Assembly: GCA_035708085.1 (NCBI GenBank)
Contig: DASSTE010000050.1
Location: forward strand, 1 to 44,681
Length of the DNA stretch: 44,681 nt
From: DASSBR01 sp035708085
GTDB lineage: Bacteria; Pseudomonadota; Gammaproteobacteria; Natronospirales; DASSBR01
Direction: 5' to 3'
Shown here: in pieces, positions 7,153-14,578 of the stretch
Layout: every line of letters starts with the position of its first letter
Position numbering within the stretch: position 1 is the stretch's first letter
Translations under genes and position numbers: made by a program
Notes under the pieces: model-generated
Seen by the model: the letters and a program-made list of their open reading frames with translations, nothing else
What the model was told of the DNA's origin: nothing
Databases searched by the model: none

Positions 7153-8151
7153 TCATTGCACGCTTTCGGCGGCTTCGCAGCGCGGCTCCGGCGTCAGCCC
7201 CAGGCGCTCGAACAGCTTCATGTCGCCGCGCGCCTCCGGGTTGGGCGTGGTCAGCAGCTTTTCGCCGTAGAAGATCGAGTTCGCGCCGGCGAAGAAACAC
7301 AGCGCCTGCAACTCGTCGCTCATATCGTTGCGGCCGGCCGACAGGCGCACGTGCGATTCCGGCATGAGAATGCGGGCGACAGCGATCATACGCACGAAAT
7401 CGAACGGGTCTACGTCTTCGGCATCGGCCATCGGCGTGCCTTCGACCTTGACCAGCCGGTTGATCGGGACGCTTTCCGGATGCACCGGCATCGTGGCCAG
7501 CGTGTGCAGCATTGCGGCGCGATCGGTCACCGTGTCGCCGATGCCGACAATGCCGCCACAGCACACGCTCATGCCGGCCGCGCGGACATGCGCGAGCGTG
7601 TCGAGGCGGTCCTGGTAGGTGCGCGTCGTGATGATGTCGCCGTAATGGGATTCGGACGTGTCGAGGTTGTGGTTGTAGTAGTCGAGGCCGGCGTCGGCAA
7701 GGCGCTTCGCCTGTTCCGGCGTCAGCATGCCGAGCGTCGCGCAGCTTTCCATGCCGAGATCGTTGACCGCCTTGACCATATCGACGATCTTGTCGATGTC
7801 GCGGTCTTTCGGGTGCCTGTAGGCCGCGCCCATGCAAAAACGCGTCGCACCCGCGGCCCGGGCGGCCCGGGCGCGCTCGCGAACCGTCTCGACGTCCATC
7901 AGCGCTTCCGCTTCGACACCCGTGTGGTAACGTACGCTTTGGGGGCAATACTTGCAGTCTTCCGGACAGGCGCCGGTCTTGACGCTCAACAGCGTGCTGA
8001 CCTGGACCGCGTTCGGATCGAAGTAGCGGCGGTGCACGCTTTGCGCGCGAAACAGCAGATCGTTGAACGGCAGCGCGAACAGCGCCTCGATTTCAGCCTG
8101 CGTCCAGTCGTGGCGGGTGTCGGAAGTAGCGGCCTGCGGCACTGCGCTCAT
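7153..8151 (-). CDS. bioB: Biotin synthase
   Basis: Radical SAM enzyme that inserts sulfur into dethiobiotin. 332 aa. The [4Fe-4S] motif is Cys62-x3-Cys66-x2-Cys69 (ACPEDCKYCPQ). Further cysteines in RFCMGAA, ESCATLG and SVCCGG, and Arg in LSAGRNDM, fit the [2Fe-2S] cluster site. First gene of the bio operon, behind a sigma-70 promoter and probable BirA operator in the bioB-comF gap. Confidence 0.96.
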   Translation of the reverse strand: MSAVPQAATSDTRHDWTQAEIEALFALPFNDLLFRAQSVHRRYFDPNAVQVSTLLSVKTGACPEDCKYCPQSVRYHTGVEAEALMDVETVRERARAARAAGATRFCMGAAYRHPKDRDIDKIVDMVKAVNDLGMESCATLGMLTPEQAKRLADAGLDYYNHNLDTSESHYGDIITTRTYQDRLDTLAHVRAAGMSVCCGGIVGIGDTVTDRAAMLHTLATMPVHPESVPINRLVKVEGTPMADAEDVDPFDFVRMIAVARILMPESHVRLSAGRNDMSDELQALCFFAGANSIFYGEKLLTTPNPEARGDMKLFERLGLTPEPRCEAAESVQ

Positions 8152-8185
8152 GGGAGGGTCCTTGGGATAATTCGAAAACCCGGCA

Positions 8186-8213
8186 AGTGTAGCCGGACGC
8201 AGGCGGCTGTCAA
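8186..8213 (-). promoter_or_regulatory. Sigma-70 promoter of the biotin operon
   Basis: On the minus strand TTGACA (8213-8208), a 16-base spacer and TACACT (8191-8186) lie about 35-60 bases upstream of bioB. The -35 is a perfect consensus. It overlaps the right half of the BirA-like operator. Confidence 0.72.
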
Positions 8214-8238
8214 CCTGAATCGCTTTTTATGGTGAACA
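8208..8238. promoter_or_regulatory. BirA-type biotin operator
   Basis: On the minus strand TGTTCACC, 15 bases, GGTTGACA. This matches the proteobacterial BirA pattern TGTWAACC-N15-GGTTWACA with one mismatch per half, spacing exact. The right half covers the bioB -35 box; the left half covers the comF start codon (8229-8231) and its first codons. Biotinyl-AMP-loaded BirA would block bio transcription. Found by eye, not scored. Confidence 0.6.
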
Positions 8239-8906
8239 TCTGGCCACAATTTACGCAACATTGCCTGCTCTGCGGCGGCCGCGCCGGTGCCGGCTCGACC
8301 TGCTGCGACGCCTGCCGCGAAGATCTGCCGTGGAATACTTCCGCCTGCGGCCGTTGCGGGATTCCAATACCGACAGGCGCCGGCACCTGCGGTGCCTGCT
8401 TGCGGTCACCGCCGCCGTTCGACGCCGCGCTGTGCGCGTTTCACTACCGATTTCCGGTCAACCGCCTGCTGGTGAAGCTCAAGTTTCATGCCAGGCTCGG
8501 CTACGCGCGCACCCTCGGCGGGCTGCTCGCCGATTACATCGAGTACCGCAACGGCCGGCTGCCGCAGGCGATTATGCCGGTGCCGCTGCATCGGCTGCGC
8601 GCGCGCCGGCGCGGGTTCAACCAGGCAACGGAGATCGCCCGCGCGGTCGGGGCGCGGCTCAGGCTGCCGGTTGTCACGGACGTATGCGAGCGGCGCGCGG
8701 ACACGGCCGCGCAATCGTCTCTGTCCGCCGCTGCGAGACGGCGGAACGTCGCCGGTGTGTTTACTATGCGCCGGCCGCTGCCGACGCGCCATTGGGCCAT
8801 TATTGACGACGTTGTCACCACCGGCGCGACCGCAGGCGAACTCGCTCGGGTGTTGCGCGCCGCGGGCGCCGTCAGCGTGTTATTGTGGAGCCCCGCCAGG
8901 GCATGA
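8229..8906 (+). CDS. comF: ComF-family phosphoribosyltransferase-like protein
   Basis: 225 aa. The N-terminus is a double zinc-ribbon with cysteine pairs at 12/15, 26/29, 40/43 and 54/57. The C-terminal half is a type I phosphoribosyltransferase fold with the PRPP loop AIIDDVVTTGAT near 195-206. Family members act in DNA uptake (ComFC) or, as GntX, in carbon metabolism under starvation; the substrate is not known here. The bioB-comF divergent pair is common in gammaproteobacteria. Start ATG 8229 lies in the left half of the BirA operator, so its promoter region overlaps that of bioB. Confidence 0.88.
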   Translation: MVNIWPQFTQHCLLCGGRAGAGSTCCDACREDLPWNTSACGRCGIPIPTGAGTCGACLRSPPPFDAALCAFHYRFPVNRLLVKLKFHARLGYARTLGGLLADYIEYRNGRLPQAIMPVPLHRLRARRRGFNQATEIARAVGARLRLPVVTDVCERRADTAAQSSLSAAARRRNVAGVFTMRRPLPTRHWAIIDDVVTTGATAGELARVLRAAGAVSVLLWSPARA

Positions 8907-9051
8907 AGAATTGCCGTTCGACCGGAAAATCAGACCGGTGCAAGTCGCGGCAGCAGAATGAAAAGCAAACCTGGTCTATATTGTCATCCAGTTCATGAAT
9001 TTGGTAAAAAAGCGGCTATAAGCTGCTTCCATTGAAACAAAAAGGCCGTTT

Positions 9052-10329
9052 ATGGCGATCTCGCTGGTCAAGCTCAAGGTACAGGAACTCAAGCCCGGCA
9101 TGTACGTCGCCGAGCTGGATCGGCCGTGGCTCGACACGCCGTTCCTGTTCCAGGGCTTCACCATCCGCTCCAACGACGAGATCGAAGAACTCGCCCGCCA
9201 CTGCCAATACGTTTTTATCGACGTGGAACTGGGCGCGCCGCCGGTCGACCGGCCCGCCGCTGCAGCCGGCGAGACAACGACTTCCAAGGTGCAACGCACG
9301 ACACCGGCCGACGCGCCGGTATTCACCGCACCCGCCGCCGTCGACAGCATCAAGCCGCGCCCCGGCCGCTACCAGGACGCGGTGCCGATGGAAGAAGAGC
9401 TGGTGGAGGCCAAGCAGGTCCGCCGGCACATCACTTCCGTCGTCAACGACATCATGAGTGCCGCGCGCGCCGGCAATGCGATCGACAGCGTGGCATTGCG
9501 CGAAGCGCTGAATTCGATGGTCGACAGCATCATCCGCAACCCGGATGCGATGGCGTGGCTGACGCAGCTGCGCGAGCGCAAGTCGCTGATTTACCAGCAC
9601 GCGATCAACTGTTCGGTGTGGATGATCATCTTCGGCCGCTCGCTGGGGCTTGACCGCAGCGCGCTCGAAAACCTGGCGATGGTCGGCCTGCTGTTCGATG
9701 TCGGCAAAAGCCGCCTGCCGCCGGGGCTGGTGACGCGCAAGCCGCCGCTGTCGCCGGAGGACGCCGCGCAACTGCGCCGCCACGTGGATTACAGCATCGA
9801 GATTCTGCAAAAGACGCCGGGCATCAGTCCGCAGGTGGTGGCGGGCGTCTGGTCGCACCACGAGCATTTTGACGGCACCGGCTTCCCGAACGGCCTGCGC
9901 GGCACCGACATTCCGGTGTTCGGGCGTATGGCCGGCATCGTCGACTGGTACCAGGCGACAATCAAGCCGTACGACGGGCGGCCGGCGACGGCGTCGATCC
10001 AGGCGGTCGAGCAGCTGCATCAGATGCGCGACAAGAAATTCCAGGCGGAAATTGTCGATCAGTTCGTACAGGCTGTCGGCGTCTATCCGACCGGGACGCT
10101 GGTTGAGTTGAACAGCGGCGAAGTGGGCGTGGTCATCGCGCAGAACCGCACGCGGCGGCTGCAGCCGAAAGTGATGGTCATCATGAACGCGGCGCGCGAA
10201 CGCCTGGAGAGTTTTGAACCGGTCGACCTGATGATGCAGAGCGAACATCGGGCCGGCGAGGAATTACGCATCATCAGCAGCCTCGAAGCCGGCGCATACG
10301 GCATCGACCCGGCGGAACTCTACCTTTAA
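9052..10329 (+). CDS. DUF3391 / HD-GYP-type c-di-GMP phosphodiesterase-like protein, degenerate site
   Basis: 425 aa, cytoplasmic, no transmembrane segment. N-terminal DUF3391-like part (1-100) followed by an HD-GYP domain (about 175-350). HD-GYP enzymes hydrolyse c-di-GMP with a two- or three-metal centre. Here the namesake HD pair is F215-D216 (LLFDVGK instead of LLHDIGK) and GYP reads GFP (277-279). H183, H244, H269-H270, D274 and D298 remain. Loss of the metal-binding His suggests reduced or absent catalysis, perhaps a sensor role. A TATAAG box at 9017-9022 and AAGG before the ATG suggest a local promoter. It ends 6 bases before the EAL gene, so they are probably cotranscribed. Confidence 0.88.
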   Translation: MAISLVKLKVQELKPGMYVAELDRPWLDTPFLFQGFTIRSNDEIEELARHCQYVFIDVELGAPPVDRPAAAAGETTTSKVQRTTPADAPVFTAPAAVDSIKPRPGRYQDAVPMEEELVEAKQVRRHITSVVNDIMSAARAGNAIDSVALREALNSMVDSIIRNPDAMAWLTQLRERKSLIYQHAINCSVWMIIFGRSLGLDRSALENLAMVGLLFDVGKSRLPPGLVTRKPPLSPEDAAQLRRHVDYSIEILQKTPGISPQVVAGVWSHHEHFDGTGFPNGLRGTDIPVFGRMAGIVDWYQATIKPYDGRPATASIQAVEQLHQMRDKKFQAEIVDQFVQAVGVYPTGTLVELNSGEVGVVIAQNRTRRLQPKVMVIMNAARERLESFEPVDLMMQSEHRAGEELRIISSLEAGAYGIDPAELYL

Positions 10330-10335
10330 CCTCCC

Positions 10336-11628
10336 ATGGCCAGCGCCGTAGCACCGGTCGCGCGCATCACTCGCGACGCGTTTACCGCCCGGCTTGACGA
10401 TGCCGCGGCCAGCAACCCCGGCGGACGCACACTGGGGCTGCTGGTCATCCGCGTGCATCACCTGCGTCGCGTCAACGCGACCTTCGGCCACGCCGTCAGC
10501 GACCGCATCCTCACCGACTTCGGCGACCGGCTGCGGACCATCGCGCGCGGCCATGACGAAATCCACCTGATCGCCGACGACGAATACGCGATGATCCTGC
10601 CGAACCTCACCAACCGTGGTCACGCGGAGCTGGCGGCGAACAAGGCGATTCGCGCCGCGGCCGAACCCTTTACCGTCGGCAAGACCGCGCACACCATGGC
10701 AATCACGATCGGCATCGGCACCTCCACCAACGCGGCCGAGGCCGCGCAATTGCTGCAGCGCGCGGAACTCGCGCTGGCTTCCGCCGAGAGCGCCCACACC
10801 CCGTACGCCGCCTACGCCGACGCCACCGCACGCGCGACGGCCTTGGACTGGGATATCGAGACGGAACTGACCGACGCGCTCGCGCACAGCGAGCTGGAAA
10901 TGTATTACCAGCCGCAGCTCGAAATCGCGAGCAACCGCATTTGCGGCGCCGAGGCCCTGATGCGCTGGCACCATCCGGAGCGCGGCCTGATTACGCCCGA
11001 CTTCTTCATCGGCGCCGCCGAACGCACCAACCAGATCCGCCCGATCACCTGGAGCGCGCTCAACATGGCGCTGCAGCGCGCCGGCGAATGGCCGACGCTG
11101 AAGCTGCCGCTCAAGATCGGCGTCAACATCTCGGCGGGCCTCTTGAGCGACCGGGAATTCGCGGCGCTGGTGCTCAACGCGATCGGCATCTGGGGCGTTG
11201 CACCGCAGCGGCTGGTGCTGGAAATCACCGAAACGGCGTTGATGCGCGAACTGGAAAAAAGCTACGCGACGCTCAAGCGGCTGCACGACGCCGGCATCAC
11301 GATTTCGATCGACGACTTCGGCACCGGTTACTCGTCGTTTGCGTATTTCCGCAACCTGCCGGCGCGCGAAATCAAGGTGGACAAGGACTTCGTCATCAAG
11401 ATGCTGAAGAACGACAAGGACCACCACATTGTCGAGTCGCTGATCGGCCTCGCGCGCAAGTTCGAACTGCGCACGGTCGCCGAAGGCGTGACCGACGAGG
11501 CGACGCTCGATGCACTGCGTGACCTCGATTGCGACGTCGCGCAGGGCTATTACCTTGCCGAGCCAATGCCGCACGACGAGTTCATGGAGTTCCTGGACCG
11601 CAACCGACGCGGGTGGCAACCCGGTTAA
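10336..11628 (+). CDS. GGDEF (degenerate)-EAL protein, c-di-GMP phosphodiesterase
   Basis: 430 aa, no signal or membrane segment. Residues 35-155 form a GGDEF-like domain whose signature is ADDEY (80-84) instead of GGDEF, so cyclase activity is unlikely. The EAL domain (175-420) keeps E206-A207-L208, Asn264, E296 in EITET, D326-D327 in DDFGTG and Lys350, the residues needed for hydrolysis of c-di-GMP to pGpG. It pairs with the HD-GYP gene 6 bases upstream. The stop codon TAA leads directly into a heptad repeat array. Confidence 0.92.
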   Translation: MASAVAPVARITRDAFTARLDDAAASNPGGRTLGLLVIRVHHLRRVNATFGHAVSDRILTDFGDRLRTIARGHDEIHLIADDEYAMILPNLTNRGHAELAANKAIRAAAEPFTVGKTAHTMAITIGIGTSTNAAEAAQLLQRAELALASAESAHTPYAAYADATARATALDWDIETELTDALAHSELEMYYQPQLEIASNRICGAEALMRWHHPERGLITPDFFIGAAERTNQIRPITWSALNMALQRAGEWPTLKLPLKIGVNISAGLLSDREFAALVLNAIGIWGVAPQRLVLEITETALMRELEKSYATLKRLHDAGITISIDDFGTGYSSFAYFRNLPAREIKVDKDFVIKMLKNDKDHHIVESLIGLARKFELRTVAEGVTDEATLDALRDLDCDVAQGYYLAEPMPHDEFMEFLDRNRRGWQPG

Positions 11629-11708
11629 GTCGCTAGTGCTGAGTCGCTGGTCGCTAGTGCTGGAGCCGGCAACTCTTACTCTTTCTCTCAGCCCTAGCCA
11701 CTAGCCAC
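11629..11708. repeat. Heptad repeat array A, between the EAL gene and rph
   Basis: Left arm: five contiguous 7-mers on the plus strand (11629-11663) of the types GTCGCTA, GTGCTGA, GTCGCTG. Middle 11664-11687 unstructured. Right arm: three 7-mers on the minus strand (11708-11688), GTGGCTA twice and GGGCTGA. The preceding 7-mer CGGTTAA contains the EAL stop codon. Same period and architecture as the arrays at 14464, 24324, 38177 and 41259. Confidence 0.8.
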
Positions 11709-11749
11709 TTAAGTCCAGTGAGTCGCCAGCACCCGGAAGTTCCAGTCGG

Positions 11750-11755
11750 TATAAT
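11750..11755 (+). promoter_or_regulatory. -10 box of the rph operon
   Basis: A perfect TATAAT 30 bases before the rph start. No good -35 is visible at 16-18 bases upstream, so the promoter may need an activator or be weak. Confidence 0.5.
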
Positions 11756-11784
11756 TGAGGCTTTACCCTCCAGAAAGACTCCGT

Positions 11785-12501
11785 ATGAGACCCAGCCAGC
11801 GCGCGCCCGACGAACTGCGCCCGATCCGCCTTACCCGCCACTACACCCAACACGCCGAAGGTTCCGTGCTCGCCGAATTCGGCGCCACGCGCGTGCTGTG
11901 CACGGCCAGCATCGAAGAACGGGTGCCGCCGTTTCTGAAAGGCAAGAACCAGGGCTGGATCACCGCCGAGTACGGCATGCTGCCGCGCGCCACGCACACG
12001 CGGGGCAATCGCGAAGCTGCGCGCGGCCGGCAAAGCGGCCGCACGCAGGAAATCCAGCGACTCATCGGACGCTCGCTGCGCGCGGTGGCGAACCTCGAAG
12101 CGCTCGGCGAGCGTACCGTCATCTTCGACTGCGACGTCATCCAGGCCGACGGCGGCACACGTACCGCGGCGATTACCGGCGCCTATGTCGCGCTGGTCGA
12201 TGCCGTTGACGGCCTGATGGCGAAACGGCTGATCAAGCGCAACCCGATTCACGGTGCGATCGCGGCCATCTCGGTCGGCATTGTCGACGGCGAGCCGGTG
12301 CTCGATCTCGATTACGCCGAAGACTCGCATGCCGAAACCGACATGAACGTGGTGATGAACGACGCCGGCGCGTTTATCGAAGTGCAGGGCACCGCCGAGG
12401 GTCACGCGTTCCGTCGCGAAGAACTCGACCGACTGCTGGATCTCGCCGGCAACGGCATCCGCCGCCTGCACGAGCTTCAGTCCGAGGCGCTGGCATCGTG
12501 A
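11785..12501 (+). CDS. rph: Ribonuclease PH
   Basis: Phosphorolytic 3'-5' exoribonuclease that trims tRNA 3' ends. 238 aa, the usual length. Start ATG 11785 (MRPSQRAPDELRP) is the conserved N-terminus; the frame extends upstream to 11755, but that part overlaps the -10 box. Conserved GWITAEYGMLPRATHTR near 66-82 and RTVIFDCDVIQADGGTR near 110-126. The end overlaps rdgB by GTGA, so the two are coupled, as in many gammaproteobacteria. Confidence 0.96.
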   Translation: MRPSQRAPDELRPIRLTRHYTQHAEGSVLAEFGATRVLCTASIEERVPPFLKGKNQGWITAEYGMLPRATHTRGNREAARGRQSGRTQEIQRLIGRSLRAVANLEALGERTVIFDCDVIQADGGTRTAAITGAYVALVDAVDGLMAKRLIKRNPIHGAIAAISVGIVDGEPVLDLDYAEDSHAETDMNVVMNDAGAFIEVQGTAEGHAFRREELDRLLDLAGNGIRRLHELQSEALAS

Positions 12502-13088
12502 CATTCGACCGGCTGGTCCTCGCCACCGGCAACCGCGGCAAGCTGGCCGAGATACGTGAGGTACTGGGCGTGGACGTGGTGCCGCAGAGCGACTTCGATA
12601 TCGAGTCGGCGGAAGAAACCGGCCTGACGTTCGTCGAAAATGCCATCCTCAAGGCGCGTCACGCGGCGAAAGCGAGTGGCCTGCCGGCGCTCGCGGACGA
12701 CTCCGGTCTCGAAGTCGACGCATTGGACGGCGCGCCGGGCATTTATTCGGCCCGTTATTCGGGACCCGATGCGACCGATCAAGCCAATGTCGCAAAGCTG
12801 CTCGACGCGCTTCGCGACCGCCCGGAGGCGGAACGCGGCGCGCGCTTTCGCTGCGTGCTCGTGTTGATGCGCCACGGCGCCGACCCCTCGCCGCTGATTT
12901 TTGAAGGCACCTGGAATGGGCGCATCGCGATGCAGCCGATGGGCGAGAACGGCTTTGGCTACGACCCGGTGTTTTTCGTGCCGGAGCTGGGGAAGACGGC
13001 GGCGCAGCTTGCGGCGCAGGAAAAAAACCGGTTGTCGCATCGCGGCCAGGCGCTCGCGGCTTTGCAGGCCTATATGAGTGGGGATTGA
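12498..13088 (+). CDS. rdgB: dITP/XTP pyrophosphatase (RdgB/Ham1)
   Basis: Hydrolyses non-canonical purine nucleoside triphosphates (dITP, XTP) and keeps them out of DNA. 196 aa. N-terminal TGNRGKLAEI (10-19), TFVENAILKARHAA (49-62), ADDSGLEVDAL (70-80), and GFGYDPVFFVPE in the C-terminal half. GTG start at 12498 overlaps the rph stop. Followed 14 bases later by hemW. Confidence 0.96.
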   Translation: MTFDRLVLATGNRGKLAEIREVLGVDVVPQSDFDIESAEETGLTFVENAILKARHAAKASGLPALADDSGLEVDALDGAPGIYSARYSGPDATDQANVAKLLDALRDRPEAERGARFRCVLVLMRHGADPSPLIFEGTWNGRIAMQPMGENGFGYDPVFFVPELGKTAAQLAAQEKNRLSHRGQALAALQAYMSGD

Positions 13089-13102
13089 ACTCGACGAGTA
13101 CA

Positions 13103-14266
13103 ATGAAAGCCATGCCGCGCCTCCGGAACCCGCCTCTCAGCCTCTACGTCCACCTGCCCTGGTGCGTGCAGAAGTGTCCGTACTGCGACTTCAATTCCCA
13201 TCCGCTGCGCGCGGCGCTGCCTGAACAGGATTATCTCGATGCGCTGCTGCGCGATTTGGCCGACGAACTCGCGCGCGCGCCGGATCGAACGATCGACACC
13301 GTCTTCTTCGGCGGCGGCACGCCGAGCCTGTTCAGCGCGGAGGCCATTGCGCGCGTTCTGGAGGCTAATGGAGGCCAACTCGCCGCCGATGCGGAAATCA
13401 CGCTCGAAGCGAATCCCGGCACCGTCGAACATGGCGCGTTCGCGGCTTACCGCGCTGCCGGCGTCAACCGATTGTCGCTGGGCGCGCAAAGTTTCGATGC
13501 CGCCGCGCTGAAGCGTCTCGGCCGCATTCACGGTCCGGATGAAATCGGACGCGCCGTCGATGAAGCCCGCGCGGCGGGACTGGACAATTTCAACCTCGAC
13601 CTGATGTACGGTCTGCCGGAGCAGTCGCTTGAGCTGGCGCTTGCCGACGTCGAGCATGCCATCGCGCTCGACCCGACACACATTTCGCACTACCAGCTCA
13701 CGCTCGAACCGCAAACGCCATTCGCCAAGCGTCCGCCAGCGCTGCCCGACGACGACGCGATCTGGACGATGCAGACGGACTGCCAGGCTGCGCTCGCGGC
13801 TGCCGGCTTCGTCCAATATGAAACGTCCGCCTACGCGCGCGACGGCCGCCGGTGCCGCCACAACCTGAACTACTGGCGCTACGGCGATTACCTCGGCATT
13901 GGCGCCGGTGCGCATGGCAAGCTGACCGATGCGACGAGCGGGCGCATCGTCCGCCGCGAAAAGCTGCGCCATCCGAGCCGTTACATGCGTGCCGCGGGCT
14001 CGCCCGCGGTGTTCACCGAAACCGCGGTCGCCGATAATGACCGCATGTTCGAATTCATGCTGAACGCGCTGCGGCTGAACGAAGGTTTTGACCGCCCCCT
14101 TTTTGAGGCGCGCACCGCCTGCGCGCTCGACGCCGCCGATGCGGCGCTCGCCGAGGCAGCGCGGCTGGGACTGCTGGAGCGTGCGGGCGACCGCTGGTTT
14201 CCCAGCGACCGCGGCCGCGCGTATCTGAACGATCTGCAGGCGCTGTTTCTGCCGGAAGCCGCATGA
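13103..14266 (+). CDS. hemW: HemW-type radical SAM protein (heme chaperone)
   Basis: Formerly annotated as oxygen-independent coproporphyrinogen oxidase-like; HemW binds heme and is linked to heme delivery to respiratory enzymes. 387 aa. Radical SAM motif CVQKCPYC near 21-28 followed by DFNSH, and GGGTPSLF near 69-76. Starts at 13103 and 13112 are both possible, and neither has a strong ribosome site. Order rph-rdgB-hemW matches gammaproteobacteria. The last codon overlaps the next gene by ATGA. Confidence 0.92.
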   Translation: MKAMPRLRNPPLSLYVHLPWCVQKCPYCDFNSHPLRAALPEQDYLDALLRDLADELARAPDRTIDTVFFGGGTPSLFSAEAIARVLEANGGQLAADAEITLEANPGTVEHGAFAAYRAAGVNRLSLGAQSFDAAALKRLGRIHGPDEIGRAVDEARAAGLDNFNLDLMYGLPEQSLELALADVEHAIALDPTHISHYQLTLEPQTPFAKRPPALPDDDAIWTMQTDCQAALAAAGFVQYETSAYARDGRRCRHNLNYWRYGDYLGIGAGAHGKLTDATSGRIVRREKLRHPSRYMRAAGSPAVFTETAVADNDRMFEFMLNALRLNEGFDRPLFEARTACALDAADAALAEAARLGLLERAGDRWFPSDRGRAYLNDLQALFLPEAA

Positions 14267-14457
14267 ATCCGCTGGAGGAAAAGGACGTCACCTGCCCGTA
14301 TTGCGGCGAGACGTTCGGAGTCGTGCTCGACGTTACCGCCGGCGACCAGCGCTACATCCAGGACTGCGAAGTCTGCTGCCAGCCGATCGAGTTTGATGTG
14401 CGAGTGGATCCGGAGATGGAGACGGCAACCGTCGACGTGTGGCAGTCGGACGAATGA
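14263..14457 (+). CDS. CPXCG-motif cysteine-rich zinc-ribbon protein
   Basis: 64 aa, acidic. Two cysteine pairs, CPYC at 11-14 and CEVC at 35-38, suggest a zinc ribbon. Matches a small gammaproteobacterial family of unknown function that carries a CPxCG motif near the N-terminus. Start ATG overlaps the hemW stop (ATGA), so translation is coupled. It ends where heptad array B begins. Confidence 0.85.
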   Translation: MNPLEEKDVTCPYCGETFGVVLDVTAGDQRYIQDCEVCCQPIEFDVRVDPEMETATVDVWQSDE

Positions 14458-14463
14458 GCGTCA

Positions 14464-14578
14464 GGTTAAGAGTGGGTTAAGGGTTAAGGGTTAAGGGTTA
14501 AAGGTTGAGGGTTAAGGGTTAAAGGAAAGAATAAGCAGCGCACTCTCACCTTTAACCTTTGACCGTTGACCCTTTACC
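14464..14578. repeat. Heptad repeat array B, between the CPXCG gene and ubiA
   Basis: Left arm on the plus strand: GGTTAAG at 14464-14470, then eight contiguous 7-mers at 14475-14530, mostly GGTTAAG or GGTTAAA. Right arm on the minus strand: five contiguous 7-mers from 14578 to 14544 (GGTAAAG, GGTCAAC, GGTCAAA, GGTTAAA, GGTGAGA). GGTTAAAGG (14517-14525) pairs perfectly with CCTTTAACC (14549-14557). The first unit of the right arm supplies the ubiA stop codon TAA. Convergent genes, so this may be a bidirectional terminator. Confidence 0.9.

Noticed and set aside
6646..8235. 529-codon plus-strand ORF
   Set aside because: Antisense of bioF and bioB and it crosses the REP-like element.
11629..11708. 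Repeat arrays as CRISPR
   Set aside because: Units are 7 bases, contiguous, with no spacers and no cas genes.
14464..14530. GGTTAAG units read as eukaryotic telomere contamination
   Set aside because: The telomere-like repeat is 7-base but occurs in diverged form at five chromosomal loci and is flanked by bacterial genes; paired opposite arms are not telomeric.
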